Shown here in pieces: positions 22,570 through 34,600 of a stretch of 64,000 nt of DNA. Position numbers and translations under genes: made by a program. Where the stretch lies: assembly GCA_021292105.1 (NCBI GenBank), contig CM037870.1, positions 47,732,508 through 47,796,507 of the forward strand. Direction: 5' to 3'. Every line of letters starts with the position of its first letter. Within the stretch, counting starts at the first letter, position 1. This DNA comes from Anadara kagoshimensis. Taxonomy: Eukaryota; Mollusca; Bivalvia; Arcoida; Arcidae. The notes beneath the pieces were generated by a model. It was not told where the DNA came from, did not search any database, and saw only the letters and a program-made list of their open reading frames with translations.

Positions 22570-24877
22570 ATTCGTCTGAATAATGATTAAATATTCCATA
22601 TTTTTTTTTAAAAATGTTGCTGTTTCATGATGTGTGAAACGTTTTGCATCATTCAATAGTGACACTTTCTTGTGCTTTTTTAAGTTACCCCTATGTTAGC
22701 TCCTGGTATTTCATTTCAGACCTGTAGCATACAGAATAATGCTTTTCTGTAGGAAAATTACAAAAAAAGTTGAAGTGCCTGTCCAAAGTCAGGAGTCATT
22801 TTTTCAATCGATAATCCAATTGTTTGTTTACCTAGTCTTGTCTCGTTTGATTGTTTCCATGAGTTGTTGTTTCGTGTTTGTTCTGAGGTGTGTTGGCTTT
22901 TGCATATCAAGTGCATAATTTCAGCTTTAAAAAATTAATAATAATTAACAACGACTAGGAGCAACTCAAATACGATAATCTTTTGACATATTTTATATGT
23001 CTCGTTTCAGAAATATTTATACAATACTTTTGTCAAACTTTTTAGAAGCCTTGTTCTTGTTTTGTTCAGGTGAATTAGAATTTTAACTTTTCTTTACTTT
23101 AAATGGATTCCCATTACATTAACATAACACTCCCTCAATTCGTTAGTGTACACCTATTCAAAAAACTAAAAGAAAAATCTTGTCACAGTCTTAAATATAA
23201 ACCTTACAAAGCAGAAAGTTTGTTTTAAATGTCAAAATGTCATTGTATACTTATCCATGTAGAAAGTTTGTAAAATGTTAAAACACGGACATAGTTCGGA
23301 GAAGTCTACAAGTAAGATTGGAACATTGATCTCTAACCAGTAACGTTTTAAATACAAAATCAAAGTGATCTTGTACATGTGAATCTCTCTATTTAACAAT
23401 CTATTTCAACAAAAAATTGCCGATTTGAATAATTTTTATAGGTAAACAGGGAGTGTGCTATCTTTCCGTAGCACCCGGCCTCACTTCCCTGGTGGAGTAT
23501 TTTAGTTTACTTGTTGAACTTAATATGCCAATTTTATTTCTTTTTTAATTGTAAATTGAACATGGACCGGTATAATTTTTTATGATTGAGCCATAAGACT
23601 AGTAGTAGGAAAACTTCACAGGTCAAAGTACATGTAGCAAAATATGATGATTTGGGACCATTCATATTTTCTGGTCCTGTGAAGCTGGCGTGCTAGACAA
23701 TATGTTGGTCCGAGACCGAGGCCTGTGTAGTTGACGTGATAGCCTTTACCTTACTTGCCCGAATGACTTATGTCAGTGTGAAAAACCAAAAAATGTTAAC
23801 AAAGGGAATATTTCTTTTTAAGATTTATATTACGTTAAGGTAATTAATACTATGCATGCGTTTTACATGTACGGTGCACATATACCGCATCGATCATAAT
23901 TTTGGTGTACTAATAGACCATTTACCGAAATGCATATGTATGTCAAAACGCTCGTATTTACGATTATTATTGATTACATGCAGAAAGTAATGTATTGTGT
24001 AAAATTGTATTGTCAATTCTATACTTATACGCTGTGAAATAGAATCCATAAATGACAATTAGCTAAAAATATTCATGACTTTTGATATATAATTTGAGTT
24101 CTGGATTTGCTTATTCATGTTTAAAGTTATCAATATGTCTCTTAACTTGTACATTGTCGATAGGGATTGTAACTTGCATGTCGCAAAGAAAGAATCCATC
24201 TGACCGTATTTCCCAATATCGTGTCCGCTTCATATCGATGGATTTTGATCAAACTTACATGGGACGATGTGTCGCAAACCAAATTCAGCGTCTGTCCGTC
24301 CGTCCGTCCGCGTTCCTTGTGACTGTTGGGGATACTTGTCTTTCAAAAGACTAAGTAAGTTTTAAATTGATTTCATTCACAGACTGAATGTTTTGGCAAA
24401 TCGTATTGAAACATATTCAGTATATATATCACCAATGTTTTAAAGGTCCGTAAAAGCATATAACTCTAAAATAAAACCAAATTGAAGAATGAGCCTGTCA
24501 AACAATCCGAATTCAGTAAAAGATGAAGTCTATTCAACATTTCAGTTGGTAAGATTTCACGGCGATCACATACTTAAATTATCAGTATATAATTAATAGT
24601 TACAATTACTAAGTTAGTACCTACCTTCATACTGATCGGACACGTCTTAAATCTAAAGCTCTCCTCTTCATAATGTACTTAAATAGTCAAATATTTTGCA
24701 GTTATCTCTACAAGGTTTCACTATATATATATATACAACAATATATTTGTTTAAGAAGACCCTATAAGTGATCTGATTTCACTTATCCTCCAGTATATAT
24801 AGCATATTGGTGTGTCTATATTAAAATACTATACTGTCCTAAATAGAATCAGGTTACATTGCGTGATTATACACGAA
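22570..24877. other. Intronic DNA with one R1 copy
   Basis: Apart from R1 at 23455-23600 and a (GTCC)n-type run at about 24293-24310 there is nothing I can identify. Confidence 0.45.
23455..23600 (-). repeat. Dispersed repeat R1, reverse copy
   Basis: TAGCACCCGGCCTCACTTCC...AACATGGACCGGTATAATT is a reverse complement of R1. Confidence 0.6.
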
Positions 24878-24922
24878 ATCTATCGATAATCTATCAATAA
24901 TCTATCGATAATCTATCAATAT
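24878..24922. repeat. Short 11-bp tandem repeat
   Basis: ATCTATCGATA alternating with ATCTATCAATA, four units. Confidence 0.85.
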
Positions 24923-25309
24923 GTCTTTTGTTTTATTAATAGAGTTTTTTGAAAATTCTTAACAAGCGTAAAATTCCATTGTGATCAGTTCTTTTATATA
25001 AGTCGACCGAAAAAACCTTTATATGAATACCAATATATATGACACATTTAATATATAGCAAAGCCAAGAATAGTATGTTTTAAAACTACATTTGTAATTT
25101 ATCTACTTTTAGGTGTAAAATTTAATTTTTGATTAGTGTGGAAGTGTCAATGTTTGTAAAGTTCTTATACACTGCTTATGAGAGCTTTACTTGTCTATAC
25201 AAAAGAATATTAATTGGAGAGTGTTGGAATTTGCTTTTCCATTGAGTTCAAAGAAACATTTGTAGTAGCACTTGCTTTTGTTACCATTTGATTCCGTCAT
25301 TTTTAAAAT

Positions 25310-25450
25310 TGTGATATTGTGATTTGGACATGGATTAGTATGTTTGTTTTTTATCTTTACTTCTGGGTCGGTATCTTTCCCGGATGATACCATTAGCCCA
25401 GTCGCATTTTTGCTTTGGGATTGTGATTTGGACTTTTTCCGTCAAAAAAA
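25310..25450 (-). repeat. Dispersed repeat R1, reverse fragment
   Basis: GTGATTTGGACATGGATTAG(TATG) matches the start of R1 in reverse; GATTGTGATTTGGACTTTTT gives a second partial unit. Confidence 0.5.
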
Positions 25451-25539
25451 CTTTATTTTGTTATTTTAGGTGTATCGATAAATGAAATGGCTAAAGATGA
25501 TAAATGAAGTAGAATAGAAGAAATATATCTGTGACTAAT

Positions 25540-25690
25540 ACATGTACAAGGCAACGGCAAGGCAAAACAGAACCAACTAATGTCAAAACAGCCAAAAAGA
25601 CAACAGAGATGATAAAACTCCCGACTTTGGACGGGCATTGGAGTTAATGTCCATTGCTGTTGTTGGAGCCTTATTGGAGGGCCCAACTTT
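25540..25690 (+). repeat. Dispersed repeat family R2, copy 1
   Basis: AAACTCCCGACTTTGGACGGGCATTGGAG preceded by an A-rich CAACAGAGA-type stretch. Shared with 28735-28905 and 39455-39620. Confidence 0.65.
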
Positions 25691-26061
25691 AGCTTTAGCT
25701 AATTCTTTTTATTCACTCAAAAACCACCGGATAGGCATCCTACTAAAAAGCATACTTGTTATCCATAAATGCCAGAATAAAAATAGACATTTCGACTATG
25801 TGTTGAAGAAATAGTTAACAAGGGAATCTTATCTGAATCCTTTAATTGGCAGCGAAATGTTGCGAAACGCTACAGAAATATGCAATTCAGCATTGGAAAA
25901 CGTACCTTATCGCATTTTATAAAACGATTTATGACGCGTAAGTGATTAAAATAACCAGATTGCAATTGAATGACAACAATGTTTTAAAAGAACGTGTATC
26001 ACACAGAACATTTTAAAATGTCTGCAAATACAAAGACAGCACAACTTACCATCTAGTCTAT

Positions 26062-26325
26062 CAGGCCCTGGTTTCACAATCATTCCTTAGCTAAGATTTT
26101 CCTTAACTTAAATCATGCAAAATTTCAAATCTTTATAAAATTTTGTTAATTTTCAGGATATAGAGGAATTCAAGTTGTCAATTTTAAGATCACTTCTAGA
26201 TTAAAACATTTGGTTTAGTTTTGACAAAAATATTCACCAGTAGTTTCAAAAAGAGATTACAAAAATTTGCTAAATTTAAGTTAAGGAACATCTTAGTTAA
26301 GGAATGGTTGTGAAACCGGGGCCTG
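26062..26325. mobile_element. MITE family 2, copy 1 (long inverted repeats)
   Basis: About 264 bp with inverted repeats of about 50 bp: CAGGCCCTGGTTTCACAATC...CCTTAACTTAAAT at the left, with the complement ATTTAAGTTAAGGAACATC...GTGAAACCGGGGCCTG at the right. AT-rich, non-coding middle. The second copy is at 61746. Confidence 0.85.
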
Positions 26326-27229
26326 AGCATCAGAACAAAGTATTCATATTTGTAATATGAAATCTCTCTAAAATATTTCAGAATATGACTATTACAAAAA
26401 CAAGACTTACCAAGACATCTACAAATTCTCTTGTTTTTCTCTACCATATATCCTATCATATCCTATCCTTGATTCATATTAATTCCGGTTACATTAGTAC
26501 AAATATTGAACAACTGTTCTGTATTCTAGCTATTAACAAGGTTTGTTGGCCATACTCTGTCATGTGTTTCACCAATAAAATTTCTAAAAACATATGACTA
26601 TTTACGTTTGTGACAAATACCCAATTTGCCATAACATAATCCAAATCGATCATTTAGAAATTCGATATCAATGTAAAATATTTAGAATAATTTACTTTTA
26701 TGAAACAAGATAGCTAGTATTTATTTTGTAGGAACCTGGTTAAAATGTCAATTTTGCCTTGTTCGTCAATTAAATATTTTCAATAAAAGGACTTAAAATC
26801 TAGAAATTAATTACTGAAGATTATATTTGGATAATTACAACCTTTAAATAAGGAATCTTATTTCTTTTTAAAGCTCTTATTACTGTATACACCGGGTTAA
26901 TTATATTGGAAACAGATGGAAAACATACATAAATTATCTGAAACACAGTAAGCATGTCGACATTTGGAGAACGGACAAACCCATTTGAGGACGTCCTACG
27001 TTCTCCAATATAATGTAAGTACATATGTATAATTGAAAAATAATTAACAATGATACAAATGTTCGATTTTAATTGTCAATTAACTTCTAGAGATTAAAAA
27101 TAGCACTTTCTCTTTCAATGAGGAATTTTTTTTTCGCTGCATGGGTCAAACCAGGAGATTTTAGTTTTAAAGAACTCACAAATCATAGTGATATATAACT
27201 CAGTATAATTGTTATTTTTGTTTATTGTG

Positions 27230-27571
27230 ACTAGGAGAGAGAGAGAGAGATGTGGTTAAACGTCCCAGTCCAAAATATATCACTTATATTACACCGTCAC
27301 CAGCTATTGATCAAGTGACAGAAATGTTTAGTCTCACGCCTACAGTGACAAGAGCATAGGGTTTAAAGGACTAATCCGAAGGGTCCAGAGAGAGAGAGAG
27401 AGAGAGAGAGATGGGGTTAAACGTCCCAGTCCAAAATATGTCACTTATATCGGATTCTCTCCAGTTTTTGACGAAGTGGCAGAAAGTTTTATCTTTGTAG
27501 TGCCCTCAAAGCAAAGTGCAAAGATGTTTCTTTAGCGCCTACAGTGACACGATCATTAGGTTTAAAGGTCC

Positions 27572-27625
<54 letters not shown>
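27230..27625. repeat. (AG)n tracts alternating with a duplicated dispersed-repeat segment
   Basis: AG runs at 27234-27250, 27387-27411 and 27573-27622. Two of them are followed by (G)GTTAAACGTCCCAGTCCAAAAT...CACTTATAT and end at CCTACAGTGACA...TTTAAAGG. Two diverged units of about 150-185 bp. Confidence 0.8.
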
Positions 27626-27626
<1 letters not shown>

Positions 27627-28275
27627 CATCAAGAGAAGTGGTTTGGTAATATAGTTTAAAGAATGAAATCTGGCTAGCAGATTTTACTCTCAACACACCG
27701 ACCCAAACAGGGACTTTTAAATTTCATAATATTGCACGAGAATACGTGTAGATGAATGAATATATGAAATACAAAACTTGACAAGTATTCAACATTTATA
27801 CATTTATATATATTTAAAAAAAACTTTATTTAAACGTTGAGACGAGGGAGACAAGACTGTAGTGTTGTTAAGAAATTGATATTTATTATTTGTACACACA
27901 TGCACTGTTACTTAATATTTACAAAATGAATATGAATGTCAATCAGTTTGGGCGGTGCCCCCATATTTCGACACAATACACCGTTTAATATGTATATTAC
28001 ATATTCTACAATAACATAAAATTATAGATGTTTGGCTTTGGAATTCGTGAATGTTTATAAACTGAAAAAAAAGCTCTTCCTTAAAAAATCATACTTTAAA
28101 TGGATAATAAAATGATTATTTGTTAATTATTACTTCTCGCTAGGTAGGAAAAGGTTTGAAATTTAAGCAAATGTACTTTTCACGGCGCACTGGTGCACTT
28201 GTTTTTTATATGAAACTTAACGAACACTCAGTAATCAAGCAAAGGTAAGTAACTCTAAGTTTTAAGTTGATACTC

Positions 28276-28401
28276 GAAAGAAATATACTGGTATTGATTC
28301 GCACAAAAGAAATATACTGGTATTGATTCGCACAAAAAAATATACTGGTATTGATTCGCATAAAAGAAATATACTGGTATTGATTCGCACAAAAGAAATA
28401 T
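28276..28401. repeat. 31-bp minisatellite, 4 units
   Basis: GAAATATACTGGTATTGATT then CGCACAAAA, four nearly identical copies. Confidence 0.92.
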
Positions 28402-28734
28402 GTTGTTCATTTTATTCTGTCTGAAAATTTAACAGCACTGAGAAAAACACCGATATAAAAGTGTTCTCGCCAGAATAGACAAAGTATTAATGGTTGGAAA
28501 TGATTTATTTACACAAGCGACTCTGCCAATTATCGAAAAAAAACAACTAATCAGTGCATAAGAATGACGCCCAGAGTGAGTTTGAAAACGCTCAAACTTA
28601 ATGCACAGTGTATTCCTGATTGCGTATTTCAATTGCCAAAGACGCGGCAGATTTATCTCATAAATATCTTGTTAATAAATGCAACACTATGCTGTTTTAT
28701 ACCAGAACAAAGTATTTGGTATCTGATAAATCTG

Positions 28735-28905
28735 TACTTGGCAACGCAACCAGGAACGCGACACAATAATACAAGTAAACGACAGAAACAGTCAAACAAG
28801 ACAAAACTAGAAAGTACAAACATATATAGGAACCACAGATTATAAACTTCCCTGACTTCGGACGGGCACTGGAGTACTTGACTTCGGACGGACACTGAAG
28901 TACTT
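28735..28905 (+). repeat. Dispersed repeat R2, copy 2
   Basis: ACTTCCCTGACTTCGGACGGGCACTGGAG, with the ACTTCGGACGG(G/A)CACTG(G)A(G/A)GTACTT segment duplicated in tandem (25 bp). Chance ORFs overlap here on both strands. Confidence 0.65.
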
Positions 28906-29099
28906 TAGAGGACACTTTACCATCCCACTTACAACCAGTAGTCCCAGATGAGAAACGTGTTTATTCAAAAATTAAAAATTAGTCTTATCTACCAACCAAT
29001 GAACCAATTAACAACCGCTACATCAAATGGTTTTCATGAACATTTAAGAAAATCTGTAATAGTTTATTTTTTTCATTTTTTCATTATTATTTTTTTCAG

Positions 29100-29214
29100 G
29101 AAAATATCAAATGGATGTAAAACTAAGTACCGCAAAGATGTACTAGGCTTCGAAGAAACTAGTTTAGAAACGCCATCTGAAAAAGTCCGGCCGATGTTTA
29201 GCGGCAGTAATTAG
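29100..29214 (+). other. Possible terminal exon (38 codons), weak to moderate
   Basis: Preceded by an exceptionally long pyrimidine tract ending TTTTTTTCAG (a strong acceptor). Then opens KISNGCKTKYRKDVLGFEET...VRPMFSGSN and a TAG stop. Plus strand, within the large intron of the opposite-strand gene. No upstream partner exon or poly(A) signal identified. Confidence 0.3.
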
Positions 29215-30586
29215 AAACACCCCACCTCCTTCGAGCTTTTTTTGAGGTAGTCATAGATCCCCGATCAGTCAGTGTGCAGGAAAAAGACCACTAAAATTCA
29301 AGGTTGTTTAAGTTCTTTCAAGCATAGGACATGTCATATAACATTCTCTCAAACTTCAAATGTATACAGGATGACCTATGGGATTGAGAGAATCCCTGGA
29401 GGGTGACCACCAAATTTCAAGGTCCAAAATAATATTTGCTCAAGTCTCTGCAAATACATATGCTTTTACAAAACGGCAACGGTTTTTGCATTATTTAGCT
29501 TTTCTACGTTTGACCCCGCCCCGCGACTCTGGTGGGTAGGGACCATCAACTTGCCAAGTTCAAAACAAATCTTTGTTTCAAATGCATATGTCTAAACAAC
29601 ATAATGCCGCTTTTGTAAAGAAGCTATTCCATTGTTTTTTCCCCGCCGCCTGTGAATTCGGAGTACGTACCTGATCACCATAGAAAGTGAGGTGGGAGAT
29701 TCGATATGTGAATAAAGGGGACCGAATTTTAAGAAAAGCGCTATGTATTTATGAAATATTTACCAAATAATGTTCTTAGTTTGTGATAACAGTACCATCT
29801 GAGTTTGCAAGTATATTTCTGGAATCAACGTCCCCAATATTGGGACAAGCATGAGCAAATGGAACAGGTTATAAAATGAAGCTACCATAGCTAGCACTCT
29901 AAGAACATCTCCAACTCTGAAAAAGAAATCGGAGTGTCCAGACAAATCCACCTCCATCGGCAAACGAACGAAACTTTCTAAAATTTTTATGACCTATGTG
30001 GTGAGAGTCAGTGTATTCCTGCACTTTAGAGAGGTCACTAACTATCTCTTTGAGATGAACAAGAACATTATGCCGTTATTTAAGCATTTCAATTTTTCAA
30101 TCTAATTTATAATATAGATTTTTAAAAATTCAGCAAAAGGTTATACCGAGACGATATCTGTTATCCTTTGATTCTTCAGCCAGATCAACATGGAAGATAA
30201 AGACGAGCTGTCCTTAATTTTAATCCATTAAGGGGCAACTTGAATTTTACTGTATCACCCAAGCGATTTGTAGCTTTATGCAAACTACACATCATTATCG
30301 CATATTTAGTTTCACGCCTCTTCTCGAATTTATGTTTACTCTTTCATTAACTTTTGAGTTGTTGACTTATGTGTTATGGGAAATTTAGTTATGATAAAAT
30401 AACAAAACATAGTAAAATCCATATCACATGCCATATCGGTCTTAGACTCCAATATTAGACAGAGAAATTTAGCCCGAGAGCCCTATATCAATATCGGACC
30501 TAGGACAAAATCCCTCTTTGTAATATTGGAGTCTCGGCCCGTGTGGATTTTACCCTGCTTTATTCTCTATGTTTACTAATACTTAC
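29215..30586. other. Intronic DNA, probably degraded dispersed repeats
   Basis: Phrases such as TTTGACCCCGCCCC and AATTTCAAGGTCC look repeat-derived, but no boundaries are visible. TCGGTCTTAGACTCCAATATT at about 30437 and AATATTGGAGTCTCGGCCCG at about 30521 form an imperfect inverted repeat of about 20 bp. Confidence 0.45.
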
Positions 30587-31011
30587 ATCACTGTAGTTCA
30601 CCAGTCTACGACGTTTTACTCTGTTGTGTCTCTCTCTGTGTTGTCTTTTACTTATTCGTCTTTGCTGTTTATGCTCCTCATCCTCATCTTTCAGACTTTC
30701 TAAAATCTCCAGCAATATAACGGATACTGCGTCAAGTTTAGCTTTCTTAAGAGTTACGACTTTAGGTGGCTTGGCGTTGTCTGGTAACTTAAAAAAGTCA
30801 ATAGAGTTACTTCTCTTGTTTGAATGTAACGACAATTTTGTGAGGCCGTCCAGAAGATCCGGTAAACTCCCTCTCCGAATCTTTTCCTTCACGCCTTTCA
30901 TAAAACTAATCATTTTCTGATTTTCCAATTCTGGGTTGTCATCGAAGCTTGAAACGTCAATATAATTACTACATGGCGTAAAACATTCAAATGACGACGA
31001 CGAATTCGGAT
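30587..31011 (-). CDS. Upstream exon of the two-PH-domain gene
   Basis: An exon of 425 bp. The minus strand reads TTTTCTGTTGCAG just before it (strong acceptor), and it ends at GAT followed by GTAAGT (strong donor). The first two bases complete a codon begun in an earlier exon, so the gene continues upstream of 31013. It then encodes 141 residues: a Ser-rich start, FDDNPELENQKM, a basic helix with RRGSLPDLLDGL, and a Lys/Arg/Glu-rich helical end (RRISKRQHRERHNRVKRRR) that could be a nuclear-localisation or acidic-lipid-binding segment. It ends in phase 0, which fits the phase-0 start of the exon at 8068; the joined product reads NYSD-TSSDDDDD. No recognisable domain. Its initiating Met is not in this exon. 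Exon status rests on splice signals, phase agreement and composition. Confidence 0.82.
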
Positions 31012-31575
31012 CTGCAACAGAAAAGAGAACAAAGATTGCACGCTGGATCGAGTTTTAATCCCATTCTTGTGGTGTTGTATTACAAATATCTACAAATGTT
31101 ATTTAATGCCGAATTTTCAATGGAATATTTACAAAAATGGTATAGAATGACTTACTACTTATAATTAAAGACCTTAATCATTTCCATTCACCGATTATAA
31201 CCATTAACGGTATTATAATTCTTTATCTGTACAATATATAAGATGAATATTTATATATAGCATTATTATAACAAGGATTTAAAATCCATTTTTGACACTG
31301 AAATATTTAACACACAATGAAAATAACTGTATTCTCATGTAAATAAATAAAATACATCTGAATTGCAGATATGTCATTAATATAAAAAGTGGCATCAGAT
31401 CGTCTTCAAATGGGATCTTATTTAAATTCTCGAACAAAGAATTTTTTAATTATAAATTATTCTTTAAAAGTACAAGAATTAAATTTGAGCATATGTTTCA
31501 TTCGAAATATGAGGTGTGTATAAATGGAATTTCAAATTTAATTAAAGCAGTGCTGTTTGTCAGTTTATATTCACT

Positions 31576-31576
<1 letters not shown>

Positions 31577-31607
<31 letters not shown>
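31577..31607. repeat. (CT)n microsatellite bordering the minisatellite
   Basis: About 15 CT units immediately before the 25-bp minisatellite. Confidence 0.95.
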
Positions 31608-31609
<2 letters not shown>

Positions 31610-34600
31610 GACTTACAACATAGACAAGAGCATCAAGGACTAACAATATTGACAACAAAAATTACTTACAATTGGACAATAACAAGGATTTACAACATGG
31701 GCAACAACAAGTACATTCAACATTAACAACAATAAGGACTAACAACATGAACAACAAAAAATTAATTACAACATTGACAACAACAAAGACTTACAACATT
31801 GTCAACAATGGGGACTCACAACATGAACAACAAAACATTACTTACAACATTGACAACAACAAAGACTTACAACATGGACAACAAGGACATCAACAAGGAC
31901 TTACAGCATGGACAACAACAAAGACTTACAACATGGACAACAACAAAGACTTACAACATGGACAACAACAAAGACTTACAACATGGACAACAACAAAGAC
32001 TTACAACATGGACAACAACAAGGACTTACAACATGGACAACAACAAGGACTTATAACATGGACAACAACAAGAACATACAACATCATCAACAAAAACAAC
32101 AAGGACTTACAACATGGACAACAAAAAGGACTTACAACAGACAACAACAAGGACTTACAACATAGACAACAATAAGGACTTACAACAATGACAACAACAA
32201 TAAGGACTTACAACATAGACAATAACAAGGACTTACAACATTGAGAACAACAAGGACTTACAACATAGACAACAATAAGAACTTACAACATAGACAACAA
32301 CAAGGACTTACAACATAGACAGCAACAAGAACATACAACATAGACAACAACAAGGACTTACAATATAGACAACAACATGGACTTACAACATGGACAACAA
32401 CAAGAACATACAACATAGACAACAACAAGGACTTACAACATAGACAACAACAAGGACTTTCAACATAGACAGCAACAAGAACATACAACATAGACAACAA
32501 CAAGGACTTACAATATAGACAACAACATGGACTTAAAACATAGACAACAACAAGAACTTACAACATGGACAACAAGAAGGACTTACAACATGAGCAACAA
32601 CAAGGACTTACAACATAGACAACAACAAGAACTTACAACATAGACAACAACAAGGACCTACAACATAGACAACAACGAAGACTTACAGCATGGATAACAA
32701 TAAAGACTTACAACATGGACAACAACAAGGACTTACAATATGGACAACAACAAGGACTTACAGCATGGACTACAACGAGGACTTACAATATGGACAACAA
32801 CTAGGACTTACAATATGGACAACAACAAGGACTTACAGCATGGACTACAACGAGGACTTACAACATGGACAACAACAAGGACTTACAATATGGACAACAA
32901 CAAGGACTTACAGCATGGACTACAACGAGGACTTACAATATGGACAACAAGGACTTACAGCATGGACAACAAGGACTTGCAACATGGACAACAACAAGGA
33001 CTTACACCATGGATAGCAACAAAGACTTACAACATGGACAGCAACAAGGACTTACAGCATGGACAGCAACAAGGACTTACAGCATGGACAGCAACAAGGA
33101 CTTACAGCATGGACAACAACAAGGGCTTACAACATGAAAAACAACAAAGACTTACAATATGGACAAGAATGACTTACAACATGGACAACAACGAGGACTT
33201 ACAACATGGACAACAACAAGGACTTACAACATGAACAACAACAAGGACTTACAACATGGACAACAACGAAGACTTACAATATAGACAACAAGGACTTGCA
33301 ATATGGACAACAAGGACTTACAGCATGGACAACAACAAGGACTTACAACATGGACTACAAGGACTTACAGCCTTGACAACAAGGACTTACAACATGGACA
33401 ACAACAAGGACTTGCAATATGGACAACAATAAGGACTTACAATATGGACAACAACAAGAACTTACAGCATGGACTACAACGAGGACATACAATATGGACA
33501 ACAAGGACTTACAACATGGACAACAACAAGGACTTGCAGCATGGACTACAACGAGGACTTACAATATGGACAACAATAAGGACTTACAGCATGGACAACA
33601 AGGACTTACAACATGGACAACAAGGACTTACAGCATGGACTACAACAAGGACTTACAATATGGACAACAAGGACTTACAATATGGACAACAGCAAGGACT
33701 TACAATATGGACAACAACAAGGACTTGCAATATGGACAACAACAAGGACTTACAATATGGACAACAACAAGGACTAACAATTTGGACAACAACAAGGACT
33801 TGCAGCATGGACAACAAGGACTTGCAACATGGACAACAACAAGGACTTACAGCATGGACTACAACAAGGACTTACAGCATGGACTACAACGAGGACTTAC
33901 AATATGGACAACAAGGACTTACAGCATGGACAACAAGGACTTGCAGCATGGACTACAACGAGGACTTACAATATGAACAACAAGGACTAACAATATGGAC
34001 AACAACAAGGACTTACAACATAGACAACAACAAGGACTTACACCATGGATAGCAACAAAGACTTACAATATGGACAACAAGGACTTACAGCATGGACAAC
34101 AAGGACTTGCAACATGGACAACAACAAGGACTTACAGCATGGACTTCAACAAGGACTTGCAATATGGACAAGGACAAGAACATACAACATCATCAACAAA
34201 AACAACAAGGACTTACAACATGGACAACAAAAAGGACTTACAACAGACAACAACAAGGACTTACAACATAGACAACAATAAGGACTTACAACAATGACAA
34301 CAACAATAAGGACTTACAACATAGACAATAACAAGGACTTACAACATTGAGAACAACAAGGACTTACAACATAGACAACAATAAGAACTTACAACATAGA
34401 CAACAACAAGGACTTACAACATAGACAGCAACAAGAACATACAACATAGACAACAACAAGGACTTACAATATAGACAACAACATGGACTTACAACATGGA
34501 CAACAACAAGAACATACAACATAGACAACAACAAGGACTTTCAACATAGACAGCAACAAGAACATACAACATAGACAACAACAAGGACTTACAATATAGA

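Larger units (their letters stand above)
8069..30586 (-). other. 22.5-kb intron of the two-PH-domain gene
   Basis: Lies between a consensus donor (GTAAGT at 30586) and a consensus acceptor (CAG ending 8069). Both flanking exons are phase 0, so direct splicing keeps the frame. It is AT-rich and filled with MITEs, minisatellites, microsatellites and dispersed repeats listed separately. I saw no convincing sense-strand exon inside it, though small ones could be missed. Confidence 0.7.

Noticed and set aside
28564-28915. Overlapping ORFs on both strands
   Set aside because: They coincide with dispersed repeat R2, lack splice or start signals, and oppose each other.
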